Shown here: positions 1 through 10,866 of the stretch, one piece after another | Layout of the letters: the number at the start of each line of letters is the position of its first letter | Numbering within the stretch: the first letter of the stretch is position 1 | NCBI GenBank assembly: GCA_018857735.1 | Contig: JABMCL010000154.1 | Location: forward strand, 732,501-796,500 | Direction: 5' to 3' | Length of the DNA stretch: 64,000 nt | Origin: Alviniconcha marisindica | Lineage: Eukaryota > Mollusca > Gastropoda > Provannidae | Made by a program: the position numbers and the translations under genes | Notes under the pieces: model-generated | What the model was told of the DNA's origin: nothing | The model's input: only the letters and a program-made list of their open reading frames with translations | Database searches by the model: none

Positions 1-589
1 TTTCAGAAGTTTCCCCAACTTCGCGTTTGAAACGGTTCCAATGTTCGTCTGATTGACGATGGCTCTCTCTCTCGTCCTTTCAAGGAAAATCGCCGATCGC
101 TTCCTCTTTCCACGCCTCTCTCCTCCAGGCGATCGATGGTGTGATATGTCCCTGCTTTAGGCCAGCAGGTATAGTGTCTCAAGCTCCTCATCGCTTCAGA
201 TATTCCGAGACGCAAGGCACTTGCGATGGTTGCTTTGCTCGCCAGTCTATCTGCTCGGACATTTCCCATCACCCAGGCATGCCCAGGGCAGTAGCTTACG
301 TCCACAGCAGTTTCAGAAGGCGGATGTCTACCATTGACACGTACGTGCCAGTCTGGGCTTTCCATTTCACTTTTCACTTTTTGTTGCAAGCTCGGTTGAA
401 TCTATGAGGATGATTGCACGCGTGGTCTGACAGTGGCCTCTTGGAGCAGTCCGGGGCATTGGTGATGGGTGCTGTTTGTCCCTGTCTGTTGGCCCGTGCC
501 CTGCTTGATGCAGGAGTCATTCTGGTGGTGACAGTAGCGACAGGTATGTAATTTCCCTTTTCTCCCACCTCCATTACCCCCCCCCCCCC
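1..589 (-). pseudogene. Decayed RNase H end of a non-LTR retrotransposon
   Basis: Read on the minus strand, the segment resembles the RNase H region at the end of many molluscan non-LTR retrotransposon polyproteins: a stretch like ILIDS, then SPDWHV, YCPGHAWVMGN, RADRLASKA, LRSLRHY and TIDRLEERGVERGS. It is broken. The part above about base 390 is in another frame, and near base 70 a (GA)n slippage shifts frame before the characteristic terminal residues, which can still be read in the neighbouring frame. The element continues to the left of the window. It lies in an intron of, or just upstream of, the TIR receptor gene. It is a fossil with no expected function. The family assignment is by recognition of motifs only. 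Confidence 0.7.
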
Positions 590-604
590 CCCCCCCCCCC
601 CCCC
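581..604. repeat. Poly(C) tract
   Basis: Uninterrupted run of about 24 C, one of many long C or G homopolymers in the window. Confidence 0.95.
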
Positions 605-681
605 ACCACCCGTCTTTTCCCCGTCCCTGATAAGCCTTGGGGCTTCTGTGGACGTTAAGCACCGTGTTTTCTTTCTTACAG

Positions 682-812
682 CTCCGGAGAGCCGTACGGA
701 CGGAACTGCAGTGTCCACATCCATGAGCTGCAGGAGATCCACTATCAGGGCGAGTTCATCTGCCGTTTAATGTCCACTGACCTCAACCAGACGATCCGCC
801 TGGTGCCCACAG
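682..812 (+). CDS. TIR receptor exon: end of Ig-like domain
   Basis: Bounded by ttcttacag and a GT donor at 813. The frame beginning with one carried-over base gives NCSVHIHEL, then [11 protein letters not shown], the usual Ig pattern of a hydrophobic strand and Y-x-G-x-F/Y-x-C. An N-glycosylation site (NCS) and a second (NQT) are present. Ends in phase 1. Confidence 0.65.
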
Positions 813-830
813 GTATAGCTAAGTACTTAT

Positions 831-874
<44 letters not shown>

Positions 875-1697
875 CAGTAACAAGAAGAATGGATAACTGT
901 TATAGAGCTGATCTTTTTTGCAAAGCAAAAAATCAGTGCGCTTTTGTTATTAATAGTCCGTACGGTCTCTGTGGACGTACAGCGACATTGAACTAAACTG
1001 AATTAACCGTAGCAGCGATGTAGAATACAGTATGTGTAAGCTCCAGAAAAGAAAGGGGAAAAACCCCACCGAATTATTGCATTTTTGTGCAGAAATCATA
1101 GAGGTGTCCTGGCTACCCATCATTCTTGCTGTGGCTGCAGCTGTCGTCATGGCAACGGTTGTGGTGGGTTTCATCTGGTGGCGCTACGGCCATCGCCTGT
1201 CCTTCTGGTGTCGGACACTGCCGGACAGAGGTCAGTGCAGTCCTCACTCGCCCACAGGGCGTTCACAGCTTCTTCTTAACCCCTTCACTGCCCCAGCCTG
1301 TAAAATGTCCGGGCTGAATGACGCACCGTACGCCTGCAAACCGTATATTTTCCGGTCCTATAACATCTGTTTTCAGTGCTATTCGTTTTGATGAATATCA
1401 GTCCTTTCACATGCCAGTGCGAAAAAGAAAACAAAAAGGCTTAAGGGTTTCAGATTTCGCACTTTTATAGATCGTTTCCAAATGATATCATGGCAGTGAA
1501 GGGGTTAATAATGAATTATGTATGGCGCCCCCTCACTTAAAAAGCCTGATGGGGCGGTTACAAAGGCCTGCCGGTGCGCGGGTTCGTTACACACATACAC
1601 TCACCGGCACGCACACGCACGCACGTACACACACACACACGCACGCACGCACGCACGCACGCACGCACACGCACGCACGCACGCACGCACACACACA

Positions 1698-1754
<57 letters not shown>

Positions 1755-3470
1755 CTCCCTCTTCCCCCACCTCCACACCACCCCCACCACCCACTCCTCC
1801 CTGTCCCTATAATAAGCCATGTGGTTTGTGTGGACGCTCATAGTTCAGGAGCTGTGTGAGAGTCGAGGTGGCCGTCCTGGGCTGTCCGTCCTAACGAGCC
1901 TTCTGGTTTCTGTGGACGTAAAGCTATACTGAACCATGCTTCGGCATTGGTCTCAGCTTGTCCCTAATATGTCAACCGACATCTGAGGACATTAAGCAAC
2001 ACTACCTACCTACCTACCTACCTGTGGACGCTAAGCACCGTGTTTACTTCCTGTACTGGCCGCGTTGCAGACAAGTTCCAACACGATGCAGTGGTTGTCT
2101 ACGGCGAGGACCACCAGGATCTGGCGCGGAACCAGCTGCGTCCGAGACTGCGGGACCTGGGCTACGACGTGATGGAAGAGTTGGCGAGGCCCGGAAGACG
2201 TGAGTGGATTCAGTTCTGCAAGCACTAGTTTGTTTCCACGGTCCTTCCTCCAACCAGAGCCAGAACTGGTTACCCCAGTGCCAGAACTGGTTACCCCAGT
2301 GCCAGAACTGGTTACGCCGTAGATTCAGGCTCCAAGCACTAGTTTGTTTCCACAGTCTTTCCTCCAACCAGTGCCAGAACTGGTTACGCCATAGATTCAG
2401 GCTGCAAGCTCTAGTTTGTTTCCACGTCCTTCCTCCAACCAGTGCCAGAACTGGTTACCCAAGTGCCAGAACTGGTTACGCCATAGATTCAGGCTCCAAG
2501 CACTAGTTTGTTTCCACGTCCTCCCTCCAACCAGTGCCAGAACTGGTTACGCCATAGATTCAGGCTCCAAGCACTAGTTTGTTTCCACGTCCTCCCTCCA
2601 ACCAGTGCCAGAACTGGTTACGCCATAGATTCAGGCTCCAAGCACTAGTTTGTTTCCACGTCCTTCCTCCAACCAGTGACAGAACTGGTTACCCCAGTGC
2701 CAGAACTGGTTACGCCATTGATTCAGGCTCCAAGCACTAGTTTGTTTCTACAGTCCTTCCTCCAACCAGTGCCAGAACTGGTTACGCCATAGATTCAGGC
2801 TCCAAGCACTAGTTTGTTTCCACGTCCTTCCTCCAACCAGTGCCAGAATTGGTTACGCCATAGATTCAGGCTCCAAGCAGTAGTTTGTTTCCACGTCCTT
2901 CCTCCAACCAGTGCCAGAATTGGATACCCCAGTGCCAGAACTGGTTACGCCATAGATTCAGGCTCCAAGCACTAGTTTGTTTCCACGTCCTTCCTGCAAC
3001 CATTGCCAGAACTAGTTACGCCATAGGTCTCCCAAAACTGATGCTGTTCAGGCGTGGAATTGATTCGAAAGAAAAGCTTTGAAATCGCGTCGAAACCAGT
3101 TCTGCCAGAGTTTGGAGGAAGGTGCCGGAAAGCGATGCTCGGAGTGTGGAGTGGATTGAGACTGCGTTTCTAGTGAATGGGTCTGTTTCCAGAATATCAT
3201 TATTTTCACTGTTAGAAACTGGAACTGATGCCGGTCATTTAGTCATGTCTTTATATTGTCTACGGATTTTTTCTTTCTTTTTTTTCTTTTTTTCTTTTCT
3301 TTAGGCGTTACTGTTTGTTGTTGGTACATCTACGCATGTGTGTTGTGTGTTGAAAAAGTGAAATATAACGAAAAGAAATATAGAAAACGTAATTTGAGAA
3401 GCCTCGTGGGATTAGAAGGATTAGATCTGCTATTACTAGCACTGGCCTAGCTGCATGCGTACGCGCGCAC

Positions 3471-3537
<67 letters not shown>

Positions 3538-3566
3538 GTGTGGTGTGTTGGTGTGTGGTGCGTGTG

Positions 3567-3644
<78 letters not shown>

Positions 3645-6002
3645 GTGCGTGCGTGCGCGTGTGTATGCCTGTGTGACACTAACTAACTATGTATAAACGG
3701 ACAAACAGCCTAAACATTTCATTCCCTCCCCGTCGTCAGAACAGAAAACGCTCCGCCTACTGACGTAAGATCCGACAAAAGTGTGGCACGCCCACTTGTG
3801 TGAAGCATTCGCCGCAACATGTTTCTCTCTCACTCATGTTGCGGCGTAAAACACCAAGCTGCTTACTCATTCACGTACCTGGTTGACTGGGCGTAAAACA
3901 CCAAGTTACTTACTCACTCACGTACGTGGTTGACTGGGCGTAAAACACCAAGTTACTTACTCACTCACGTACGTGGTTGACTGGGCGTAAAACACCAAGT
4001 TACTTACTCACTCACGTACCTGGTTGACTGGGCGTAAAACGCCAAGTTACTTACTCACTCACGTACGTGGTTGACTGGGCGTAAAACACCAAGTTACTTA
4101 CTCACTCACGTACGATCAACTCGGCCCCTTCGCTGCGCGAGACTTCACCGAGAAGACATGATTATGAACAGTCGGATAGTACTGGCTGTCGAACACACGT
4201 TTCACGTGCTGATTGGACAATCGCGATCTGTCACTCAAATCTCGACGACACGTTCATCATGTACTCTCTTCTCGTTCCGAATCAAAGCGAGGCAAGGCTC
4301 GATATGCTACATAAAACATAACAAAATCTAAGACTGCGTAAGGGAGTACAATGGGTTCAGATACACGGTGAACACGATTATACGCAAACAAACAGCGAAC
4401 AAACCGGCCATCAACTACCGACCAACCAGCTCAAATCCTGTCTCTACATTAATATGTCCTGTGTTTGTTGTTTCAGCGGAAGTGCTGGAGAAAGCGGAAG
4501 CCATCCTGAGTTCCTACTGCGTCATTCTTACCTTCTCCGACGAAGAGCTGCAGCAAGGGTCCGCCCGCTTTCTCACAGACGTCGGCCAGCTGAAATCAGG
4601 CAGCAGCGTTGTCTTTGTCCGCTGTCGGAACTACGACAACGCCGGCAGCGAACGTCCCCAGCGGGGCAGAGACACGCAAGACACGCCCAACGCGCCCTGC
4701 CACGCGGAAATCTCCGGACAGGAAGTGACGTCAAATGACATCATCGCAGGAGAGGGAAGTAACTCTGCAGCAGCGGAACGCAGCACCCTTGTCCAGAAGA
4801 AGACGACGACGAAGAAGAAGAAGAACTCGAATAACGTTTGGAAAGACGAAAGAATGAAGGCGTTCAAGATCGTGGAATGGCCGCGAGCCCTGTCCAACAA
4901 GAACGAAGAGAATCTGACGGTCACGGAAGTGAGAAGCGTCGAGAGGTTCTGGTGCAACCTCCGGAAGAACCTGCCCAGGCCAGCGAAGAGTGTCGGGAAG
5001 ACAAAGACGACGTCACCAAGCCGAACCAAGAGCGGAAAAAGCCGGCGCGACTTCAGCTCCACCGGAAGCGAGCAAAGGCTGCTACGTGGGAGAGGAAGTA
5101 GTACAGACAGAACGAGTTCCGTCACCAGCGATTACCGAACACTGTCCCAGCCACTCAGGATGCCCGACGTAGAAACCGGGAACCCGATTAGGGAAGAAGA
5201 GGATCCAGCTTTCAGCACGTCTCCAATAAACCACGACAACGCGGCTTGCGCGTCGTTGAAACAGAGTGGTCTGGGTTCGCCCCGGCAGCAGCCGAACGCT
5301 ACACCTGCAAACGACGTCTGTAATGACGAAGTGAACGATGTGTTCATTGACGTGCACGCTGAAGGTTCAGAGTCGGAGCACGGCGACGTCTTCCAAGACA
5401 GCAGACGTCCTCAACATAACGCTCAAAGACAAGACAGCGCGGAGGACTTCCAGCGGCACAGCGGCAGCGACCAAGATCTTCCTGCCGCCGTCAGACACTA
5501 CAGAGACAGTTCCCCGGAAGCTTATGCACAAGTCCAAGAACGTTCTGCCGCCCAGCACGGAGCGTCTTACCCACAGATTCCCCAACAGCCGCTCCAGATA
5601 TCTGTCCCGGGAACCCAAATTCCCGTCGGCCTTTCTGCGTCTCCTGGCAACGGTGACATAATGTTCAGTTCCGGTTCCGGTTCCCCGAACGGAGGCGCTG
5701 GTGGGAGACCGTTGCTTTTGGCGGGACCCAAGGGGACGTTGGTGAGTCAGGAGAGCGGTTACCACTCCATCTCCCCCTCCACAAGTCCTCCGCACGTCAC
5801 TGGCCTGCCGCCATCGCAATCGCCCCAGCCACCACAACCGCCGGGGTCGTCCCCACGGTCACCACAACCACTGCAGCCATCCCAACGGCCACCACAACCA
5901 CTGCAGTCATCCCAACGGCCACCACAACCACTGTGGTCATCGTCACAGCTACCACAACCACTGCAGTCACCGCCACGGGTTTCGTGTCCTCAAAATGTCT
6001 AA
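682..6002 (+). CDS. Ig-TM-TIR receptor, interleukin-1-receptor-like (3' part)
   Basis: Four exons join with consistent phase: 682-812, 1093-1230, 2071-2199, 4477-6002; every internal junction is phase 1. They give 640 residues plus a stop, and the 5' exons are outside the window. Order: end of an Ig-like domain (NCSVHI, then YQGEFIC), a single transmembrane helix, then a TIR domain. TIR box 1 reads [10 protein letters not shown], box 2 LARPGR, the following strand [12 protein letters not shown], and box 3 [11 protein letters not shown], the FW-x-LxxxxP form typical of IL-1R family TIRs. About 75 low-complexity residues, including a Lys/Thr run, interrupt the domain before box 3. After it comes a roughly 340-residue Ser/Pro/Gln-rich tail ending in Pro-rich decapeptides. 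Such receptors sit in the plasma membrane and signal through TIR-TIR contacts with adaptors. Family is inferred; a Toll-related receptor with an Ig ectodomain is the alternative. Confidence 0.72.
830..871. repeat. (AAT)n microsatellite
   Basis: Perfect AAT/TAA run of about 13 units in the intron after the Ig exon. Confidence 0.95.
1093..1230 (+). CDS. TIR receptor exon: transmembrane segment
   Basis: Acceptor tttttgtgcag, donor gtcagt. Encodes [19 protein letters not shown] followed by aromatic and basic residues (IWWRYGHRL), a classical single-pass helix with a positive-inside flank, then a short juxtamembrane stretch ending LPDR. Phase 1 on both sides. Confidence 0.75.
1276..1508. mobile_element. 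piggyBac-type MITE, copy 1
   Basis: Flanked on both sides by TTAA, with terminal inverted repeats CCCCTTCACTGCC and GGCAGTGAAGGGG, 233 bp including the TTAA sites. No coding capacity. Two relatives of almost the same length lie at 11984-12215 and 59965-60205. TTAA target duplication and CCC-starting ends are typical of piggyBac elements, so this looks like a non-autonomous derivative. It sits in the intron between the transmembrane and TIR exons. Confidence 0.75.
1590..1754. repeat. (CACG)n/(CA)n microsatellite
   Basis: Alternating purine-pyrimidine array, GCAC/ACGC rich in the left part and pure CA in the right. It can adopt Z-DNA in principle. Long reading frames across it on both strands are by-products of the repeat. 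Confidence 0.9.
1841..2001. repeat. Dispersed repeat with an inverted partner at 6140-6300
   Basis: About 150 bp, from GTTCAGGAGCTGTGTGAGAG to the ATGTCAACCGACATCTGAGG region, recurs as a reverse complement near 6140-6300 with high similarity by eye. It includes the GAGCCTTCTGGTTTCTGTGG tail motif seen elsewhere. Probably an old 3' tail of a retroelement. Confidence 0.75.
2071..2199 (+). CDS. TIR receptor exon: TIR box 1 and box 2
   Basis: Acceptor gccgcgttgcag, donor gtgagt. Encodes [14 protein letters not shown], the first TIR strand with its charged loop, then an amphipathic helix ([16 protein letters not shown]) and LARPGR at the box 2 position. Phase 1 on both sides. The first residue of box 1 is His rather than the common Tyr. 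Confidence 0.75.
2217..3030. repeat. 71-bp minisatellite with optional 21-bp insert
   Basis: About ten copies of a unit carrying CACTAGTTTGTTTCCACG and CCAACCAGTGCCAGAACTGG. Measured spacings are 71 bp, or 92 bp where a further 21-bp subunit is inserted. AACCAGT and ACTGGTT flank a 6-nt spacer and can form a hairpin in each unit. The array begins within 20 nt of the exon donor at 2200. A diverged single unit occurs at 46139-46183. Confidence 0.9.
3471..3652. repeat. (GT)n microsatellite
   Basis: About 180 bp of nearly pure GT with a short interruption around 3536-3565. Intronic. Confidence 0.95.
3841..4115. repeat. 47-bp tandem repeat
   Basis: About six copies of a unit starting GCGTAAAACACCAAGTTACT and including CTCACTCACGTACGTGGTTG; two unit starts at 3844 and 3891 give 47 bp. 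The GCGTAAAACACC core also occurs, inverted, near 19337 and is probably part of a dispersed element. Confidence 0.9.
4477..6002 (+). CDS. TIR receptor last exon: end of TIR domain and Pro-rich tail
   Basis: Acceptor gtttgttgtttcag at 4476. Encodes [20 protein letters not shown], a TIR helix/strand pair, then [14 protein letters not shown] low-complexity insert of about 75 residues with [10 protein letters not shown] follows, then KIVEWP and the box 3 motif [11 protein letters not shown] at 4944-4976. The remainder is Ser/Arg/Gln-rich, then proline-rich (5 units of a 10-residue PQPLQ-type repeat, 5830-5990). Stop TAA at 6000-6002. Exon coding on the opposite strand is open in places but has no recognisable content. 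Confidence 0.75.
5830..5990. repeat. In-frame 30-bp coding repeat
   Basis: ACCACAACC recurs at 5831, 5861, 5891, 5921 and 5951, exactly 30 bp apart, giving decapeptides with PQPLQ and RPPQPL. PxxP content would suit SH3 binding; that is inference. Confidence 0.85.
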
Positions 6003-6139
6003 GAAGCTGCAGCTTCCATTCTGACGCAATTCGCTCATCATACACCGACTGTTCCTGACCACGCTATTTTCGTCACAGGAGAAGGGAGGGAATCCATGCC
6101 TTGGCAAGCTCGTGTGGTAACGATGATGAAGTGATGCTT

Positions 6140-6300
6140 TATGTCCTCAGATGTCAGTTGACATATTAGGGACAAGTTGTGAACAATGCCGAAGCACGGT
6201 GCAATAAATCTTCACGTCCACGGAAACCAGAAGGCTCGTTAGGACGGACAGTCCAGGACGTCCACCTCGACTCTCACACAGCTCCTGAACCATGCGTGTG
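6140..6300 (-). repeat. Inverted partner of the repeat at 1841-2001
   Basis: Reverse complement of the 1841-2001 repeat, placed just after the receptor stop codon. The two copies face each other across about 4.1 kb containing the TIR exons. An AATAAA at 6203-6208 within it could serve as the receptor polyadenylation signal, about 200 nt after the stop. Confidence 0.7.
6203..6208 (+). promoter_or_regulatory. Candidate poly(A) signal of the TIR receptor gene
   Basis: AATAAA about 200 nt downstream of the TAA at 6002. It is in a dispersed repeat, so it may be fortuitous. Confidence 0.35.
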
Positions 6301-6811
6301 GTAACGAGTTGTTGATCGCTTTTATAATGCGCCGTTCTCCACTCTCGAGCAGACTCACTGCGCTCGCATGTGATTCTGTCTGAGTTATGGGTTAACTGCT
6401 TAAATTTGTACTCTCTGGTCAACCGTGGAGGTCTTATGAGAGCGGAAGAAAGTTGAACACATTATAAATACAAGTAGAAGCCGTCAGACTCATTCACTGT
6501 ATCATCAGACATGCATCATTTAATGTGTGAGGAGGATAGTCTGATAAATCTAGTTAAAAATGCCCCTCAATGAACAGAGAAGGCAACAAATATACTGTTG
6601 GAAAGAAGTGAGGAAAAAAGGAAGCTCATGTCTGTGTTGTTTTGGACAGTTATTGGTGTTAAAAAATTCAGCAAAACAACAACAAAATTCAGCAAATTTC
6701 ATTCTACGTTTGATTCAGGTCAGTGAAAGTTCACAATTTCAGCATTCTCAGTTCTCAGTTCTCGTCCATGAAATCGGCAGTTCAGTCAGTTTTTTGCAAA
6801 TTTTCAGGGTA

Positions 6812-7018
6812 AGCTCCCTTTTCAAGCTACAAAACAACACTTAAACAACAGTTAAATAGTAAAAATTACATGTAGGATACTTATCTACTTTTGGTAGACT
6901 GGACACCAAAACAGCATAACAAAACGGCTCAACCAGAAACAGATAACAGTATTCTACATCTCATTTTTTCACTGTTTAACTGTTGTTTAAGTGTAGTTTT
7001 GTAGCTTAAAAAGGGGGC
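6812..7018. mobile_element. Foldback (inverted-repeat) element
   Basis: Two arms of about 52 bp, near 6815-6866 and 6966-7018, are reverse complements with few differences; both contain AAGCTACAAAAC and CACTTAAACAACAGTTAAA. About 100 bp separates them. Consistent with a MITE or foldback relic; no clear target duplication seen. A (GTTT)n run follows directly. Confidence 0.65.
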
Positions 7019-7199
7019 TTGTTTGTTTGTTTGTTTGTTTGTTTGTTTGTTGTTTTTTGTTGTTTGTTTGTTTGTTTGCTTCCTCAATTCATGGTCTGCT
7101 TTCGCACTGGCTAATGAATTCAATGCCGATTAAATTGTTTTCTGATTTCAGTATTCACAGGGCAAAGCTGGCGTGTTTGTTTCGTAATTTTCATGTATT

Positions 7200-7302
7200 T
7201 GGAATTCACTTCCACAAGACCTTAGACACTGCTCAACCATGTCATCTTTTAAAGCCAAACTGAAAACCTTCCTCTTCTCACAGTATTTCCATCCTAACTA
7301 AT
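7200..7302 (+). pseudogene. 3' end of a non-LTR reverse transcriptase
   Basis: In one frame the segment reads WNSLPQDLRHCSTM, SSFKAKLKTFLFSQYF and a TAA, the conserved C-terminus of many CR1/Jockey/RTE-like reverse transcriptases. The upstream part is not readable as RT, so this is a 5'-truncated copy. Spacer DNA between the receptor gene and the next gene. Confidence 0.7.
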
Positions 7303-7327
7303 ATCAGTACCCAGTTTCTGCTACAGT

Positions 7328-7358
<31 letters not shown>

Positions 7359-7830
7359 GTGCGTTTTTAGTTGTTGTTTTTAAATATTTTTATAATGCTT
7401 TATGTAAATTGTTTTGGTAGGACTATGATCTACATGTGTATAGAATATCATATTTAGGTTAATATGTATCATGTGAGCGCTCAGGGCATTGATGAGTGCA
7501 TGATAAATGTACATTATTATAATTATAATTATTATTTAAAATGTGTTGCTGAAATAATTTCTGGTCAATATATGTTTGCAGCGAAACAGTTTATCATTTG
7601 TTCTTGCTGTAGCTGTTGAACTCTGTCAGTTTTTTGTTTGTTTGTTTGTTTGTTTGTTTCTGTCTTTTTAGTTTCAGTCTTTCTTTCTTTCTTTCCAACT
7701 TCAGAATTTCTTCTTCTTTTTTCTTTTTCTTTTTTTCCTCTTTTATTTTTTTTTTAATTTTTAATCCTCTCTATTTGATCTGCTTCTGTATCCAAAATGT
7801 GTTTTTCTTCTCCCTTCAAGAGATATGCAC

Positions 7831-8272
<442 letters not shown>

Positions 8273-8365
8273 TCCTTGTTTGGGCAAGGGCTGGATGTAA
8301 AAAAGCATACTTGCTTATCTATTACCCTCGTAAATAAAGAATTTTATCTTTCTCTCTCTCACTAT

Positions 8366-8379
8366 CACACACACACACA

Positions 8380-8426
<47 letters not shown>
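8366..8426. repeat. (CA)n microsatellite
   Basis: CA dinucleotide run with one interruption, upstream of the following gene. Confidence 0.9.
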
Positions 8427-8427
<1 letters not shown>

Positions 8428-8699
8428 CTACATAACACTCGAGACTGAAACTGCCGGCTGGGAATATCGTGGCAATGATTTGCTACCGCGGCCAATGGAA
8501 GATTAGCTTGGAAAGGAAAAAAGGACACCATGTCTGTCAAACAAATTGGAAATACACGTTCAAAATGAGTATCCAGAAAGAATAATTACTCCGGCAGTGA
8601 CATCCGAAATTCATAAATAAACTCAGCGACTGAAAAGCCTGCAGCTTTCCAAAAGTGGGCTTGTCTTTCAGTCTGCTAAGATGGGAGGTAATTCAGAGA

Positions 8700-8879
8700 A
8701 CCGGAAACGCAGATTTGTTTGAAAGATGGCGGCCAAGTCAGTTGTTCGAATCTGTGACTTGAACTGTTAGTGTTGTGTTATAGTTTTATACTGCCTTCGT
8801 TTGCTGCCAATGATCTCGGTCGCGAAAAGGGTTTTTTGCACCAAGCAAAGTCAGATGACATACTTGCAACCTGCTCATC
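8700..8879 (+). promoter_or_regulatory. Probable transcription start region and 5' leader
   Basis: CCGGAAAC near 8701 is ETS-like and AAGATGGCGGC at 8723-8733 is an excellent YY1 consensus, a motif that in animals is commonly found just downstream of transcription starts. The leader would carry a 14-codon upstream ORF (ATG 8726, stop 8770) and a second upstream ATG at 8810 in a frame overlapping the main start. No TATA box is needed or seen. Start site position is inference. Confidence 0.45.
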
Positions 8880-8935
8880 ATGTCGCAGACAATTATTTCT
8901 CCATATTTGATCCAGTTGTTCGAGGCCGAGTGCAG
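8880..8935 (+). CDS. Heptad-repeat gene, first coding exon
   Basis: MSQTIISPYLIQLFEAEC followed by a GTAAGA donor at 8936, phase 2. The two carried bases with the first base of the next exon give Arg, continuing RIVDQLLSG. Confidence 0.65.
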
Positions 8936-10674
8936 GTAAGACGATTAGCAATGTTCCTCAACTTTAGTTTCGTTTCGGCAGGCTTGCTTACCAGAAAGTT
9001 GGAGGTGGACTTTCAACTGCAGAAGATGATATATATATAAGTATTCAGAAGGTACTGTATTGCGTATGGCATCTTACGGAGCATGTACATTTCTGTGAGA
9101 ATGCGAAAAGTTCCATCATCTGAAGAAGAACGCAGAAAAGAAAGTAGGTCACTAGGCGACACAAATGTATTACCGATGTACAGTAGTCGGTATGTCTCGT
9201 ATAGTCGTAAATTGTGAGTTGTATCCATTTGATAGTACTAACATGTAACACTACAGTAAAAGATCTGTTATGGTATATATTATAACTTAAAAATGCCTAT
9301 TAGTATTACTAGTATTGTACTATTGTAGTAATACTAGTATTACTATTACAGTATTAGTCTATTAGTTACTTAGTATTACCAGCAGTTAATTTTGTTTATT
9401 TTATGTATTTTTCTTTACAGGATTGTAGACCAGCTATTGTCAGGCTCACAGACACAGAGGAAGAAAACTCTTCGGAAACCTCCATGGCTTCGGAATCGAC
9501 AACTTCCAGCTGCATTACAATCCAGCACATGCAGTCAAACTCACTGTGACTCTACCAGCTGTCACAGGAATAGTCCAAATACAGACAGTTATGACCCAAA
9601 CAGATTATTAACAACAAATGTGCAATATGGAAACAGGACTACACAGACGTGGCTGTCAGCAAAAAAACAAAGTGACATTGGCAATGTGCCTGTAGGTCTG
9701 ACAGAGAAAAGTTTTACTGCTCAAGACCCAGTATCAACTTGCGTTGACATTCTCCATTCCAATATCTTGAGATTGGCTCAACAAAAACCCAAGCTGAGAA
9801 AACCTGAATGGTTGCGGAGCAAATTGACCCGCGCAAACAGTTGTTTAAAACTAAAAGAGACATTGTCAAGAATAGGTAAAATTCAACCAGTAAACAGAAA
9901 CAGTGTTATTTCAGCAAAACCTGTGGATTTTTCACATCAACACGGAAGCACAGAATCGACCCCTACGACCTTTCAGGACACAGATAGGTGTGGAGCCTCA
10001 TCAAGCCATAGCTCCAGTCAGCCCTGTAATTTCAGACCAAGATCTTCCAAAGCAGAGGGAGAACTTTCAGAAGTTCTGACAAACACTCTGCCGTGGAAAC
10101 AACCTGCAAAGCGGCCACTTTCCGCCTGCAGCATGGCCATGGGCAATGGCATTAGTGGTGATGGTGACAATGATGGCGGTTGGAGTGATGTCAGCACAGC
10201 TTCAAACTCAGAGTGCAGTGGGTGCTTGCCAGAGGCAAAACGACGCAAACTGTCACATTGTGGTAATACATTCTTTTCCATCTTTCTGTGGTGCCACTGC
10301 ACTTTTGTCATAGCTTACATCAGTGGGCAGAGTATTCCCTGACCTAGCCTAACTTTAAGAACTATGCAAGGGTAATCCATATTTGCACTTTGTTTCTCTT
10401 TTTCTTTATTCCTACTGTGCTCCAAACCAGTGGAATTTGCTTCCTTCTGTTTTTAACATCTGTCCTATTCAGTCATCTCATGCCTTCAGAACTGCATTAA
10501 AAACTTGCCTCTACAGACAATACCACAAGTGATTTCAAATTCCATCTTCTTACTTGCCCTATTTACCCTCCCTCGCCTCTCATTGCATTCCTTCTGTGTA
10601 CCCATGTGTGTGTGTGCACGTGTGTGTGTGTGTGTGCGTGTGTGTGTGTGCATGTGCAAAGAATATAGTATTAT

Positions 10675-10728
<54 letters not shown>

Positions 10729-10800
10729 TGAGGTTTTAATGTATACACTTTTGTTGATTTTGTAAAGTGTGGTGTGCTCACCCTTGTTGGTGAGATACAG

Positions 10801-10866
<66 letters not shown>

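Noticed and set aside
1518..1859. His/Thr/Arg- or Cys/Val-repeat ORFs over CA/GT microsatellites, here and at 3308-3696, 7761-8300, 11389-11868 and 43411-43910
   Set aside because: Artefacts of dinucleotide repeats on both strands.
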